A DNA stretch of 46,075 nt from Clostridium sp. (GTDB lineage: Bacteria > Bacteroidota > Bacteroidia > Bacteroidales > Muribaculaceae), in NCBI GenBank assembly GCA_023663805.1, contig JAMPGR010000001.1:476457-522531 (forward strand), written 5' to 3'. Below are positions 33,227-41,234 of the stretch, piece by piece. Positions within the stretch are counted from its first letter, which is position 1. Each line of letters begins with the position of its first letter. The position numbers and the translations under genes were made by a program. Below the pieces are notes generated by a model, which did no database searches, had not been told where the DNA came from, and was given only the letters and a program-made list of their open reading frames with translations.

Positions 33227-34444
33227 ATGAACAAAAAGGCAATTCTCGGCATGGCATGCGCGCTCCTGATGGGAGCATCGGCCATGGCACAGACGACCCA
33301 GGAGGTCGCCTATGTGCAGGATCCTTCTCAGGGTGTCCTTTTCAACCGATTCAAAGACAACTGGTTCATCTCGGCTGAAGGAGGATTCAACATCATGATG
33401 TCCAAATTCGACCAGCATCGTAAATTCGGCGACCGTTTCTCCCCCGCCGCCTCGATTTATGTCGGCAAATGGTTCTCGCCGATCATCGGCGCCCGCGTCG
33501 GCGGCAACTTCCTCTCGATCAAGAGTCTCTCGGAAGTCAACGTCTGGAGCGATCCCCTCGACTACCGTCCCGACGGATACTACAAACAGCGCTACAACCT
33601 CTTCGGCCCGGTTGGCGACGTTATGATCAACCTGACCAACTGGTGGTGTGGCTACAAGCCTAACCGCGTCTACAACGCAAGCGTCTACCTCGGCGGCGGC
33701 GCATACTGGGCCTACGCAAAGTCATACACGACCAACGCAAACGGAACAGTCACAGACAACGGCTGGAAGAAAGACCACGCCTTCACAGCATCGCTCCGCG
33801 CCGGTATCCTCCAGACATTCAACGTCTCGGAACAGGTTGCCATCTCGCTCGACATCCGCGGAATCACCCTCGACGCCCCCCGCGACTACAAGGCTGACCT
33901 CCAGAAGACCTGCTGGAACCTCCAGGCATATCTCGGCGTGACATACTACTTCAACAAACGGACCTGGGATGCTCCCGTCGTTCCCGTCTGCCCCGAACCG
34001 GAAGACTGCTCCGCCATCGAAGCACGCCTCCAGGCCGCAAACGCCCGCATCGCCGATCTCGAATCGCAGTTGAACGACTGCCTCAACCGTCCGATCCCCG
34101 AATGCGAAGAGTGTGTTCCCGCTCTGACAACAATCTACTACCCGATCGGCGTTTCGCGCCTCTCGAGCCGCGAGGTCACCGTCCTCCGCTCCGTTGCCGG
34201 CGTTATGAAGGAAAACCCCGACCAGAAGTATAAGATCACCGGCTGGGCCGACAACTACACCGGCACAGACAAGATCAACGTCCGCCTTCGCAACGACCGC
34301 GCCAACGGCGTCGCCAAGCAGCTCAAACGCTTCGGAGTTCCCGAATCGCAGCTCGAGGTCGGCATCGACAACTCGAACCTGACAAACTATGGCGAAAAGG
34401 CCGTTTCGCTCGACCGCGCCGTAACAATCGAGCTCGTCAAATAA
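33227..34444 (+). CDS. OmpA-family outer membrane porin
   Basis: A 405-residue outer membrane protein. Signal peptide 1-21 (cleavage near ASAMA-Q). Residues about 45-250 form a beta barrel with alternating aromatic strands. Residues 250-300 are a linker with five cysteines (C255, C261, C285, C293, C296) and a short coiled-coil segment (AIEARLQAANARIADLESQL). An OmpA-like peptidoglycan-binding domain ends the protein (YKITGWADNYTG, LRNDRANGVAKQL). Codon use is less extreme than in neighbours and the promoter is strong, as for an abundant protein. Related Porphyromonas proteins (Pgm6/Pgm7) trimerise through linker cysteines. Confidence 0.93.
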   Translation: MNKKAILGMACALLMGASAMAQTTQEVAYVQDPSQGVLFNRFKDNWFISAEGGFNIMMSKFDQHRKFGDRFSPAASIYVGKWFSPIIGARVGGNFLSIKSLSEVNVWSDPLDYRPDGYYKQRYNLFGPVGDVMINLTNWWCGYKPNRVYNASVYLGGGAYWAYAKSYTTNANGTVTDNGWKKDHAFTASLRAGILQTFNVSEQVAISLDIRGITLDAPRDYKADLQKTCWNLQAYLGVTYYFNKRTWDAPVVPVCPEPEDCSAIEARLQAANARIADLESQLNDCLNRPIPECEECVPALTTIYYPIGVSRLSSREVTVLRSVAGVMKENPDQKYKITGWADNYTGTDKINVRLRNDRANGVAKQLKRFGVPESQLEVGIDNSNLTNYGEKAVSLDRAVTIELVK

Positions 34445-34801
34445 GTATCAGACACACATTACTTATAACGGCGGGACATCCCTCAGCGGATGCCCCGCCC
34501 TTGTTTTTCAGCAACACAAAAGAAGGCAACCAAAATCCGCCATCGGGGGGATCAGGTCGCCTTCTTCCACGTTTCAACTATTTATTTATGAGAGCCTCAT
34601 TATCCAGTATCACTACTCGGTAAAGAGGACGAGGGATTCAATCTGGATCTTTATTTTCAGCTTTCGTAGGTAGAACAAACGACGGCCGCAAAAGTCGTAT
34701 TGCGTTTCGCTAATTATTTTAAAAAAAGTCTAATCGGAATTACCGGCCTATGCCGGCTATCTTGGCTATCTTAGCTATCTTAGCTATTCTAGCTATCCTG
34801 G
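34445..34801. other. Intergenic region between converging ompA-type and recQ genes
   Basis: Holds the ompA terminator (34470-34507), a stem AGAAGGC / GCCTTCT (34521-34527 with 34559-34565) and a small hairpin CCGGC-CTAT-GCCGG (34743-34756). It ends in a 9-nt tandem repeat that runs into the recQ stop. AT-richer than the genes; no coding potential seen. Confidence 0.7.
34470..34507 (+). terminator. Terminator after the OmpA-family gene
   Basis: GGCGGG-CATCC pairs with GGATG-CCCGCC around a short loop, followed by TTGTTTTT, 25 nt after the stop. Confidence 0.85.
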
Positions 34802-34806
34802 CTATG
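34756..34806. repeat. 9-nt tandem repeat GCTATCTTA
   Basis: About 5.7 copies of a nonamer (GCTATCTTG, GCTATCTTA twice, GCTATTCTA, GCTATCCTG, GCTATG). The last partial copy contains the recQ stop codon (34802-34804, minus strand), so the repeat array begins inside recQ and forms its 3' untranslated region. Confidence 0.9.
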
Positions 34807-36721
34807 CCTCGAACTCGCCGCGCGAGACCGTCCCAACCGAAATCATCTCCCGAAGAGCCCGGACAACGTCGTCGCGGCGCACCCCGAGTGCCTGCTCGAG
34901 TTCGAGAACGCGGGCGATGCGTCCCTGTTCCGCGGCGCGGTCGAGACAGCGCCTGATCCCCTGGCGGAGCGCCTCAGGAGCGGACGGCGCGACAACCGGG
35001 CGGCGGCTACGGCGGTCGCGGCAGAGATCGCAGCATCCGCACGGCGCCGGATCCTTTTCGCCGAAATAGCGGAGCATATGAGCAACACGACAGGAGGCCG
35101 TGTCGTCGTAGACAAACCGTTTCATCGCCTCGATCCGTCGCTCCATTCTCGCGCGCTGGTCTTCATAGACCGTGCGGGGAAAAGCCAGATAACGTGTATC
35201 CTCGCGCGAGGTCGGGTAGAATATATAAGGTGTGCGCCGTTTCGGAATATAGTGGAGAACATGCTCGCGCTGGAGTTCGAGGAACGACTGATAGACATCC
35301 CCTTCGCTGATATCCAGTTTCCGCGCGATCATCCCCTCGCTGATGTCGACATAGTCGGCGAACAGCCCCGTGTAACACCTCAGCAGACACTGGAGGACAC
35401 GGTCGGCCTGTCGGCTGACCGACAAGTTGTAGAGTTCCTCCTTCGAGGCGATCATCATGACGCGCGAACGGGTCGAGATCTCGTCGACATAGTCGATATA
35501 ACCGGCGCGCGTCAGCAGCATCAGGGCGTTGCGTGCAACCGTCGCCTTCAGCCGGAAGCGGTCGCAGTAGAGGGGGAAATTGAACTCGAGCATATGGTTG
35601 TATCCCTCGCCGACACCGACGCCGAGAAAGACCGAGGCGGTCTCGTAGACATGGCCGATATACTCCTTCGGGGGAAACGCTTCGCCCAGACGGCGGGTCA
35701 GCAGACCTTTGTCTGTCTGCGAGGCAATCACGACGGCGAAAGCGGGCTTTCCGTCGCGTCCTGCGCGTCCCGCCTCCTGGTAGTATTCCTCGAGACTCGA
35801 GGGAAGGTCGTAGTGGATGACATAGCGGACATCGGGTTTGTCGATTCCCATACCGAAGGCGTTCGTAGCGACCATTACGCGGCTGCGGTCCTCTTTCCAG
35901 TCGTTCTGGCGCTCGTTCTTCTCTTCGACCGACAGTCCGGCGTGGTAGTATCCGGCCGATATACCCTCGCGGAATATCAGTTCGGCAAGCTCGCGCGTAC
36001 GTCGCCGCGAACGGACATAGACAATCGTACACCCCGAGGTTCTCCGCAGTATCTCGATCAGCCGCCGCTCCTTGTTCTCGTCGTAGCGGACGATATATGA
36101 CAGGTTGTCGCGCGAGAAACTGCGGGAGAATACTCTCTTTTCCGAAAAACCGAGGCGCGCCATTATATCGTCGGCAACCTCCGGAGTCGCCGAGGCAGTC
36201 AGCGCGAGAACGGGAGCCTTAGGAAACATCTTCCGGACTTCGCCAATCCTGAGGTAGGCGGGACGAAAATCGTAGCCCCACTGCGAGATACAGTGGGCCT
36301 CGTCAACAACGATCAGCGAGATCGGGAGCCCGCGGAGATCGCCGAGAAAGCGCTCGCTCTGGAGTTTCTCGGGGGAGACATAGAGGAGTTTCGAGCGTCC
36401 GTAGCGGCAGCGGTCGAGCGCCAGGCGGATCTCCCGCGCCGTCATTCCGGCGTGGAGCAGACGGGCGTCGATGTCGCGGGCGCGGAGATTGTCGACCTGG
36501 TCCTTCATCAGCGACACCAGCGGGGTGACGACAAGTGTAACGCCGTCGAGCATCAGCGCCGGGACCTGGAATGTCAGCGACTTGCCGCCGCCGGTAGGGA
36601 GCAGGCCGAGCGTGTCGCGCCCCTCCAGCACCGAGGTGATTATCTCGGGCTGGAGCGGACGGAAAGAGTCGTAACCCCAGTGGGTCCGCAGGATTTCCAG
36701 GGCGTTGTCGATCAGGCTCAA
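34802..36721 (-). CDS. recQ: RecQ-family ATP-dependent DNA helicase
   Basis: A 3'-5' DNA helicase for recombination and fork repair, 639 residues. Walker A LPTGGGKS is at 41-48, DEAH at 140-143 followed by CISQWGYDFRPAY, and the motif VI region has YYQEAGRAGRDGKPA. A zinc-binding cluster with C..CGCCDLC follows near residue 565. A winged-helix-like segment ends the protein; no HRDC domain is visible. The start overlaps the recJ stop by 4 nt (ATGA). Bacteroidales often carry two RecQ paralogues, so this may not be the only one. Confidence 0.94.
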   Translation of the reverse strand: MSLIDNALEILRTHWGYDSFRPLQPEIITSVLEGRDTLGLLPTGGGKSLTFQVPALMLDGVTLVVTPLVSLMKDQVDNLRARDIDARLLHAGMTAREIRLALDRCRYGRSKLLYVSPEKLQSERFLGDLRGLPISLIVVDEAHCISQWGYDFRPAYLRIGEVRKMFPKAPVLALTASATPEVADDIMARLGFSEKRVFSRSFSRDNLSYIVRYDENKERRLIEILRRTSGCTIVYVRSRRRTRELAELIFREGISAGYYHAGLSVEEKNERQNDWKEDRSRVMVATNAFGMGIDKPDVRYVIHYDLPSSLEEYYQEAGRAGRDGKPAFAVVIASQTDKGLLTRRLGEAFPPKEYIGHVYETASVFLGVGVGEGYNHMLEFNFPLYCDRFRLKATVARNALMLLTRAGYIDYVDEISTRSRVMMIASKEELYNLSVSRQADRVLQCLLRCYTGLFADYVDISEGMIARKLDISEGDVYQSFLELQREHVLHYIPKRRTPYIFYPTSREDTRYLAFPRTVYEDQRARMERRIEAMKRFVYDDTASCRVAHMLRYFGEKDPAPCGCCDLCRDRRSRRPVVAPSAPEALRQGIRRCLDRAAEQGRIARVLELEQALGVRRDDVVRALREMISVGTVSRGEFEA

Positions 36722-38442
36722 CGGGGATGAATCTCCTTGATGAACAACTGGAACGTGACGGGCGAGTTCGGTCGGCGCGACGACTCGATCGTGAAACAGA
36801 TGTCGAAGGGGCGTCCGCTCTTGATCTCGTCGAAATGCCCCGACATATTGAACGCGATTCCGTTCAGGACCGATCCGGAGGTTTCGTCGACGAGTTCGAG
36901 CTTGATATGCTCCTGATTGCGTCCGACGAGGCGGCTCGTGCCGAAGTCGGTCACTCCGCGTGCACAGAAGACCGGTTTGTTATTTCCCGGTCCGAAGGGA
37001 TTGAACCGCTGGAGATGGCCGACGAATTCGGGGGTAATCTCGGCGAAGGTGATGAACGCGTCGATGTCGAGCTGGGGGCGCTGCTGGGCCGGGAGGATGT
37101 TCGCCGCGACATACTCCTCGAAGCGGCGGGTGAATTCGGGAATATTCTCCTCCTTCAGCGACAGCCCGACGGCATAGGTGTGGCCGCCGAAATTCTCGAG
37201 CAGGTCGCGTGCCGAGTCGACAGCCTTGTAGATGTCGAAGCCGTTGACCGAGCGCGACGAACCGGTTGCCAGACCGTTTGTCAGCGTCAGGACGACGGCG
37301 GGCTTGCAGTAGAGTTCGGTCAGGCGCGAGGCGACGATTCCGATGATTCCCTTGTGCCAGTCCTTGTTGTAGATGACGATCGACTTCTTCGGGGAATTCA
37401 TCTCGCCGCGGGCCTCGAGGATCGCGCTGGCCTCCTCGGTGATCTGCTTGTCGAGTTCCTTGCGGTCGCGGTTATACTGGTCGATCGCCTTGGCGCGGCG
37501 GTAGGCGTCGGCGCTGTCGCGCGCGACGAGCAGGTCGACCGCCTCGCGGCCGCTCTGCATGCGTCCCGAGGCGTTGATGCGGGGACCGAGTTTGAAGATG
37601 ACGTCCGAGATCGTTATCTCCCGTCCGGCGAGACCGCATGTGCGCATCAGCGCCCTGAGGCCGAGGTTCGGGTTGCTGTTGAGCCGCCTGAGCCCGTAGT
37701 AGGTCATAATACGATTTTCGCCGACCATCGGGACGATGTCGGCGGCGATGCTGACGGCGACGATGTCGAGCATCCCCTCGAGATCGTTTGTCGGCAGGCC
37801 GTTGCTTCGGGCGAAGGCCTGCATGAATTTGAAACCCACGCCGCATCCCGAGAGATGGGGGCAGGGATAGGTACACCCCTCGAGTTTGGGGTTCAGAATC
37901 GCCACTGCGTCCGGGAGTTCGTCGTCCGGGACGTGGTGGTCACAGATGATAAAGTCTATCCCCTTTTCGCGGGCATAGCGGATTTCCTCTATCGCTTTTA
38001 TTCCGCAATCGAGGATAATGATCAGTTTCACACCTTGTTCGGCGGCATAGTCGATGCTGCGTTTCGAGATTCCGTAGCCTTCGTCGTAGCGCGTCGGGAT
38101 ATAGTATTCGAGGTTCGAGTAGTAGTTCAGCAGATATTTGTAGACCAGGGCAACCGCCGTCGTTCCGTCGACATCATAGTCGCCGTAGACCATAATGCGT
38201 TCCTTGGCGCCCATGGCGGCGTTTAGCCGCTCGACAGCCCGATCCATCTGCGGCATCAGGAACGGATCGTGGAGATTCGACAGCGAGGGGTGGAAAAATT
38301 TTTCGGCCTCGTCGACATCCGTGATACCGCGCTGAAGCAGCAGTTCGGCTATCGCCGTACTGCCGTCATACCTCCGAGCCAGTTCCGTCTCCGATCGACG
38401 ATCTTCCGTTGTAAGGGGTGAATAATTCCATGTTTTAGTCAT
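36718..38442 (-). CDS. recJ: Single-stranded-DNA-specific exonuclease RecJ
   Basis: A 5'-3' single-strand exonuclease of the DHH family, 574 residues. The metal-binding motifs are DYDVDGT at 88-94, LDCGI near 144-148 and CDHH at 167-170. The DHHA1 region includes SGRMQSGREAVDLL and further on GGHTYAVGLSL. An OB-fold domain follows at the C-terminus. It is cotranscribed with recQ; RecQ and RecJ act together on gapped DNA in the RecF pathway, so the operon makes functional sense. Confidence 0.97.
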   Translation of the reverse strand: MTKTWNYSPLTTEDRRSETELARRYDGSTAIAELLLQRGITDVDEAEKFFHPSLSNLHDPFLMPQMDRAVERLNAAMGAKERIMVYGDYDVDGTTAVALVYKYLLNYYSNLEYYIPTRYDEGYGISKRSIDYAAEQGVKLIIILDCGIKAIEEIRYAREKGIDFIICDHHVPDDELPDAVAILNPKLEGCTYPCPHLSGCGVGFKFMQAFARSNGLPTNDLEGMLDIVAVSIAADIVPMVGENRIMTYYGLRRLNSNPNLGLRALMRTCGLAGREITISDVIFKLGPRINASGRMQSGREAVDLLVARDSADAYRRAKAIDQYNRDRKELDKQITEEASAILEARGEMNSPKKSIVIYNKDWHKGIIGIVASRLTELYCKPAVVLTLTNGLATGSSRSVNGFDIYKAVDSARDLLENFGGHTYAVGLSLKEENIPEFTRRFEEYVAANILPAQQRPQLDIDAFITFAEITPEFVGHLQRFNPFGPGNNKPVFCARGVTDFGTSRLVGRNQEHIKLELVDETSGSVLNGIAFNMSGHFDEIKSGRPFDICFTIESSRRPNSPVTFQLFIKEIHPR

Positions 38443-38537
38443 TTATATTGTTTTTATTTTTTTCTTTCCGGGGCGGCGTCGGCCGCTGTCAGAGAGAGCG
38501 GAATCCTTGAGTCAGGGCACCACTATCTTCAGTTATG

Positions 38538-38568
38538 CAAAATTACTCATTTTCTCCGCATTTTCCAA
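38538..38568 (-). promoter_or_regulatory. Promoter of recJ-recQ
   Basis: On the minus strand TTG (38568-38566), 20 nt spacer, TAATTTTG (38545-38538). The leader before recJ would be about 90 nt. Confidence 0.65.
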
Positions 38569-38636
38569 GCGTTTCCCGTCGCTATTCTTCTTCTTTTTTC
38601 ACTTCTTTTTTTCGCCCGGGTTCCGAAATGTTTTTG

Positions 38637-38644
38637 TAATTTTG
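38637..38644 (+). promoter_or_regulatory. -7 box of the TPM-domain gene
   Basis: TAATTTTG, 13 nt before the ATG at 38658, so the leader is very short or the transcript nearly leaderless. Confidence 0.55.
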
Positions 38645-38657
38645 CGTTATATATTTT

Positions 38658-39926
38658 ATGAAACATATTCTACTCGCGATATTCATTACTCTGGCGTCTT
38701 CCGTCGCCGCTCTCCGGGCTTCCACAGCCTGGACGATAGCCGACGTGCCGAACGTTCAGGTCGAGGATTCGACCCGGTGGGTCTCCGACCCCGACGACAT
38801 TATCGACGCCGCAACCGAGACCCGCATCAACGACCGCCTCAGCCGCCTGCGCCGCTCATCGACTGCCGAAGTCGCCGTCGTCGCCCTGAGCGACATCGAC
38901 GAGGGCTCCGACATCGACACCTACGCGACCAGCCTGTTCAACCTCTGGGGAATCGGCAAGGATGACCGCGACAACGGCGTCCTGATTCTTCTCGTCCGCG
39001 ACCGCCGCGAGGCGACGATCCGAACCGGACAGGGGGCCGAAGCTGTTATCCCCGACATTATCGCCGGACGGATCATGCGTAACGACATGATTCCCCGATT
39101 CCGCAACGGTGACTATGCCGGAGGGGTCGAGGCGGGGGTCGACCGCGTCGCCTCGATTCTCGAAGATCCCGCTTCGGCCGGGGATATCCGCTCGGCGACC
39201 CCCGGCGTCAGCCGCCACCGTAACAGCGAGGCGACATCCGAATCGCTCTTCGGAATCTGGCTTGCGGGATCGGGGGTGATGGCTGTCGCGATGCTTCTGC
39301 TGGTCGGCTGGAGGATTTTCAGTTCGCGCCGCGAGGATCCGATTGTCCGCTACCGCCGCCTCGAGCAATTGTCGCTTCCGGCGCTGTTCATGACCTTCCT
39401 CGGTCTCGGGCTCCCGGTTCTGGTCTATCTTCTGCTGCGCTGGAAGATGAATCGCCTGCGCAACAAGCCTCACGTCTGCGCCCAGTGCCATATCCCGATG
39501 AAGAAACTGAGCGAGGAGGAGGACAACCGATATCTCGAACCCTGGCAGGACACCGAAGAACGGCTCGATTCGGTCGACTACGATGTATGGCTCTGCCCGA
39601 ACTGCGGCGACACCGATATCATACCCTATGTCAACAAGTCGACGGCATACACCGTCTGTCCAGCCTGCCACGCCCGAGCCCGCTCGCTGCTGTCAGACCG
39701 TAAGGTACTCGCCCCTACCCCGCTGCGCGAGGGGAAGGGGGTCCGGACCTATGGCTGCCGCCACTGCGGCAACCGCGACGAGCAGTTCTACCTGATTCCG
39801 CGCGTTGTCGTCGTTCCGCCGACGCGTATCGGAGGCGGGGGCGGCGGTTTCGGAGGAGGTTTCGGCGGAGGAGGAGGCTTCGGCGGAGGAAGTTCGATGG
39901 GTGGCGGCGCTACCGGCCGCTGGTAA
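38658..39926 (+). CDS. TPM-domain membrane protein with zinc ribbons and Gly-rich tail
   Basis: A 422-residue envelope protein. The signal peptide (1-21) is followed by a TPM domain (about 35-175; GKDDRDNGVLILLVRDRREATIRTG). Two membrane helices follow (about 197-220 and 240-258). The part after them has four CxxC pairs: CAQC near 274, CPNC near 313, CPAC near 334, CRHC near 366. The end is glycine-rich (repeats of GGG-F) and finishes ATGRW, as in YgcG-like proteins. TPM proteins have been linked to photosystem repair in plants; the bacterial role is unclear. Two genes follow on the same strand. Confidence 0.85.
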   Translation: MKHILLAIFITLASSVAALRASTAWTIADVPNVQVEDSTRWVSDPDDIIDAATETRINDRLSRLRRSSTAEVAVVALSDIDEGSDIDTYATSLFNLWGIGKDDRDNGVLILLVRDRREATIRTGQGAEAVIPDIIAGRIMRNDMIPRFRNGDYAGGVEAGVDRVASILEDPASAGDIRSATPGVSRHRNSEATSESLFGIWLAGSGVMAVAMLLLVGWRIFSSRREDPIVRYRRLEQLSLPALFMTFLGLGLPVLVYLLLRWKMNRLRNKPHVCAQCHIPMKKLSEEEDNRYLEPWQDTEERLDSVDYDVWLCPNCGDTDIIPYVNKSTAYTVCPACHARARSLLSDRKVLAPTPLREGKGVRTYGCRHCGNRDEQFYLIPRVVVVPPTRIGGGGGGFGGGFGGGGGFGGGSSMGGGATGRW

Positions 39927-39956
39927 TCAATAATTAACTAATGACTGACTGACATT

Positions 39957-40298
39957 ATGTCCGACATAACATTTTTTCTTAGCGAGAACAACCTTCTCGG
40001 GCTGGCGATCGGGATCTCGACTTTCCTGATTATCGGCATGTTCCACCCGATCGTAATCAAGGCCGAATATTATTTCGGCGTCGGTTGCTGGTGGTACTTC
40101 CTGATCGCGGGGCTCTGCTTCTGCGCTCTGGCCTGGGTGACCACCGATGTGTTCCTCTCGAGCCTCTGCGGCGTAATCGCCTTCTCCTCTTTCTGGAGCA
40201 TCAAGGAACTCTTCGAACAGCGCGAACGAGTAGCAAAAGGATGGTTCCCGGCCAATCCGGCCCGACGCTCCCCCGAAAAGGAAACAGACAAAAACTGA
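39957..40298 (+). CDS. DUF4491 family membrane protein
   Basis: A 113-residue protein with three hydrophobic helices (about 13-30, 42-60, 64-82). GISTFLIIGMFHPIVIKAEYYFG and SIKELFEQRERVAKGWFPANP are the signature blocks of DUF4491, an uncharacterised Bacteroidetes family. It follows the TPM-domain gene by 30 nt and precedes hypB by 25 nt. Confidence 0.9.
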   Translation: MSDITFFLSENNLLGLAIGISTFLIIGMFHPIVIKAEYYFGVGCWWYFLIAGLCFCALAWVTTDVFLSSLCGVIAFSSFWSIKELFEQRERVAKGWFPANPARRSPEKETDKN

Positions 40299-40323
40299 TT
40301 ACTCACCAAAACACTTACCGACT

Positions 40324-41085
40324 ATGTGCACAACCTGCGGCTGCCAGAACAGCCACGAACACAACCACGAACACCAGCACAACCACGAACACCAGCACCA
40401 GCACCAGCACCAGCATCACCATCACCACCACGACAACGGCGACGGCCAGGAGACAACCGTTCGCCTCGAGGCGGAGATTCTCGGCGAGAACAACCGCCAC
40501 GCGGCTTTCGTACGCGGTTATCTCGCGGGGCGCAACGTGAAGGCCTACAATATCGTATCTTCCCCCGGTTCGGGGAAAACATCGCTACTGGAGGCCCTGA
40601 TAAAGGAATATGCCGGCAAACGCACCGTCGCAGTCATAGAGGGTGACCAGCAGACCGACAACGACGCCCGGCGAATCGAAAGCCAGGGCGTACGCGCCGT
40701 CCAGATCAACACCCAGAACGGCTGTCATCTCGACGCACACATGGTTGCCCACGCCGTCGAGGATCTGAATCCCGAAGCGGGGTCGCTGCTGTTCATCGAG
40801 AATGTCGGGAACCTCGTTTGTCCGGCGATGTTCGACCTCGGGGAAACGGCGCGTATCGTCGTAATCAGCGTGACCGAAGGCGACGACAAGCCGCTGAAAT
40901 ACCCCTATATGTTCGCCGGAAGCGACATCTGCGTGATTAACAAGGTCGATTTGATCCCCTACGTCGACAGCGACATAGCCCGCCTCCGCGCGAATCTCCT
41001 CTCGGTCAACCCTGCGCTGAAGATCTACGAAGTCTCCGCGACCAAACAGATCTGCATCGCCCCCCTCGCCGCCGACCTCGCCTGA
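40324..41085 (+). CDS. hypB: Hydrogenase nickel incorporation GTPase HypB, histidine-rich
   Basis: GTPase that delivers nickel to [NiFe] hydrogenase (or urease-like targets), 253 residues. The N-terminal CxxCGC metal motif is C2, C5, C7. Residues 11-36 hold 16 histidines, a nickel-storage stretch. The G domain has SSPGSGKT at 79-86, NKVD at 206-209 and the second metal site C134/H135 (NGCHLD) with C166. The C-terminus is short and slightly unusual (SATKQICIAPLAADLA). No hypA, hypCDEF or hydrogenase gene is in the window, so its partners lie elsewhere or have been lost. Confidence 0.93.
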   Translation: MCTTCGCQNSHEHNHEHQHNHEHQHQHQHQHHHHHHDNGDGQETTVRLEAEILGENNRHAAFVRGYLAGRNVKAYNIVSSPGSGKTSLLEALIKEYAGKRTVAVIEGDQQTDNDARRIESQGVRAVQINTQNGCHLDAHMVAHAVEDLNPEAGSLLFIENVGNLVCPAMFDLGETARIVVISVTEGDDKPLKYPYMFAGSDICVINKVDLIPYVDSDIARLRANLLSVNPALKIYEVSATKQICIAPLAADLA

Positions 41086-41153
41086 AAGAAGTCCCCCAAC
41101 CCCCTGAAGAGGGCGCCATTCGGTAGTTACACACTTATTTATAACTTCTTACA

Positions 41154-41176
41154 GTAGGGACGCGGCCTGCCGCGTC
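41154..41176. repeat. Dispersed GC-rich palindrome
   Basis: Hairpin GACGCGG-CCTG-CCGCGTC preceded by GTAGG. It matches 19497-19519 perfectly over 23 nt in inverted orientation. It sits between the converging hypB and ABC transporter genes; a second hairpin CATACC-ATGG-GGTATG follows at 41205-41220. Confidence 0.9.
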
Positions 41177-41234
41177 CGCTTTGGCGTGGACCGACCCTGC
41201 GCGATCATACCATGGGGTATGCCGGCAGGGGGGC

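Noticed and set aside
34750..34956. Plus-strand frame encoding repeated AIL residues
   Set aside because: It is only the translation of the 9-nt tandem repeat and then antisense recQ sequence.
40360..40435. CAC-rich tandem repeat as a non-coding microsatellite
   Set aside because: It lies in frame inside hypB and encodes the histidine tract expected in this family.
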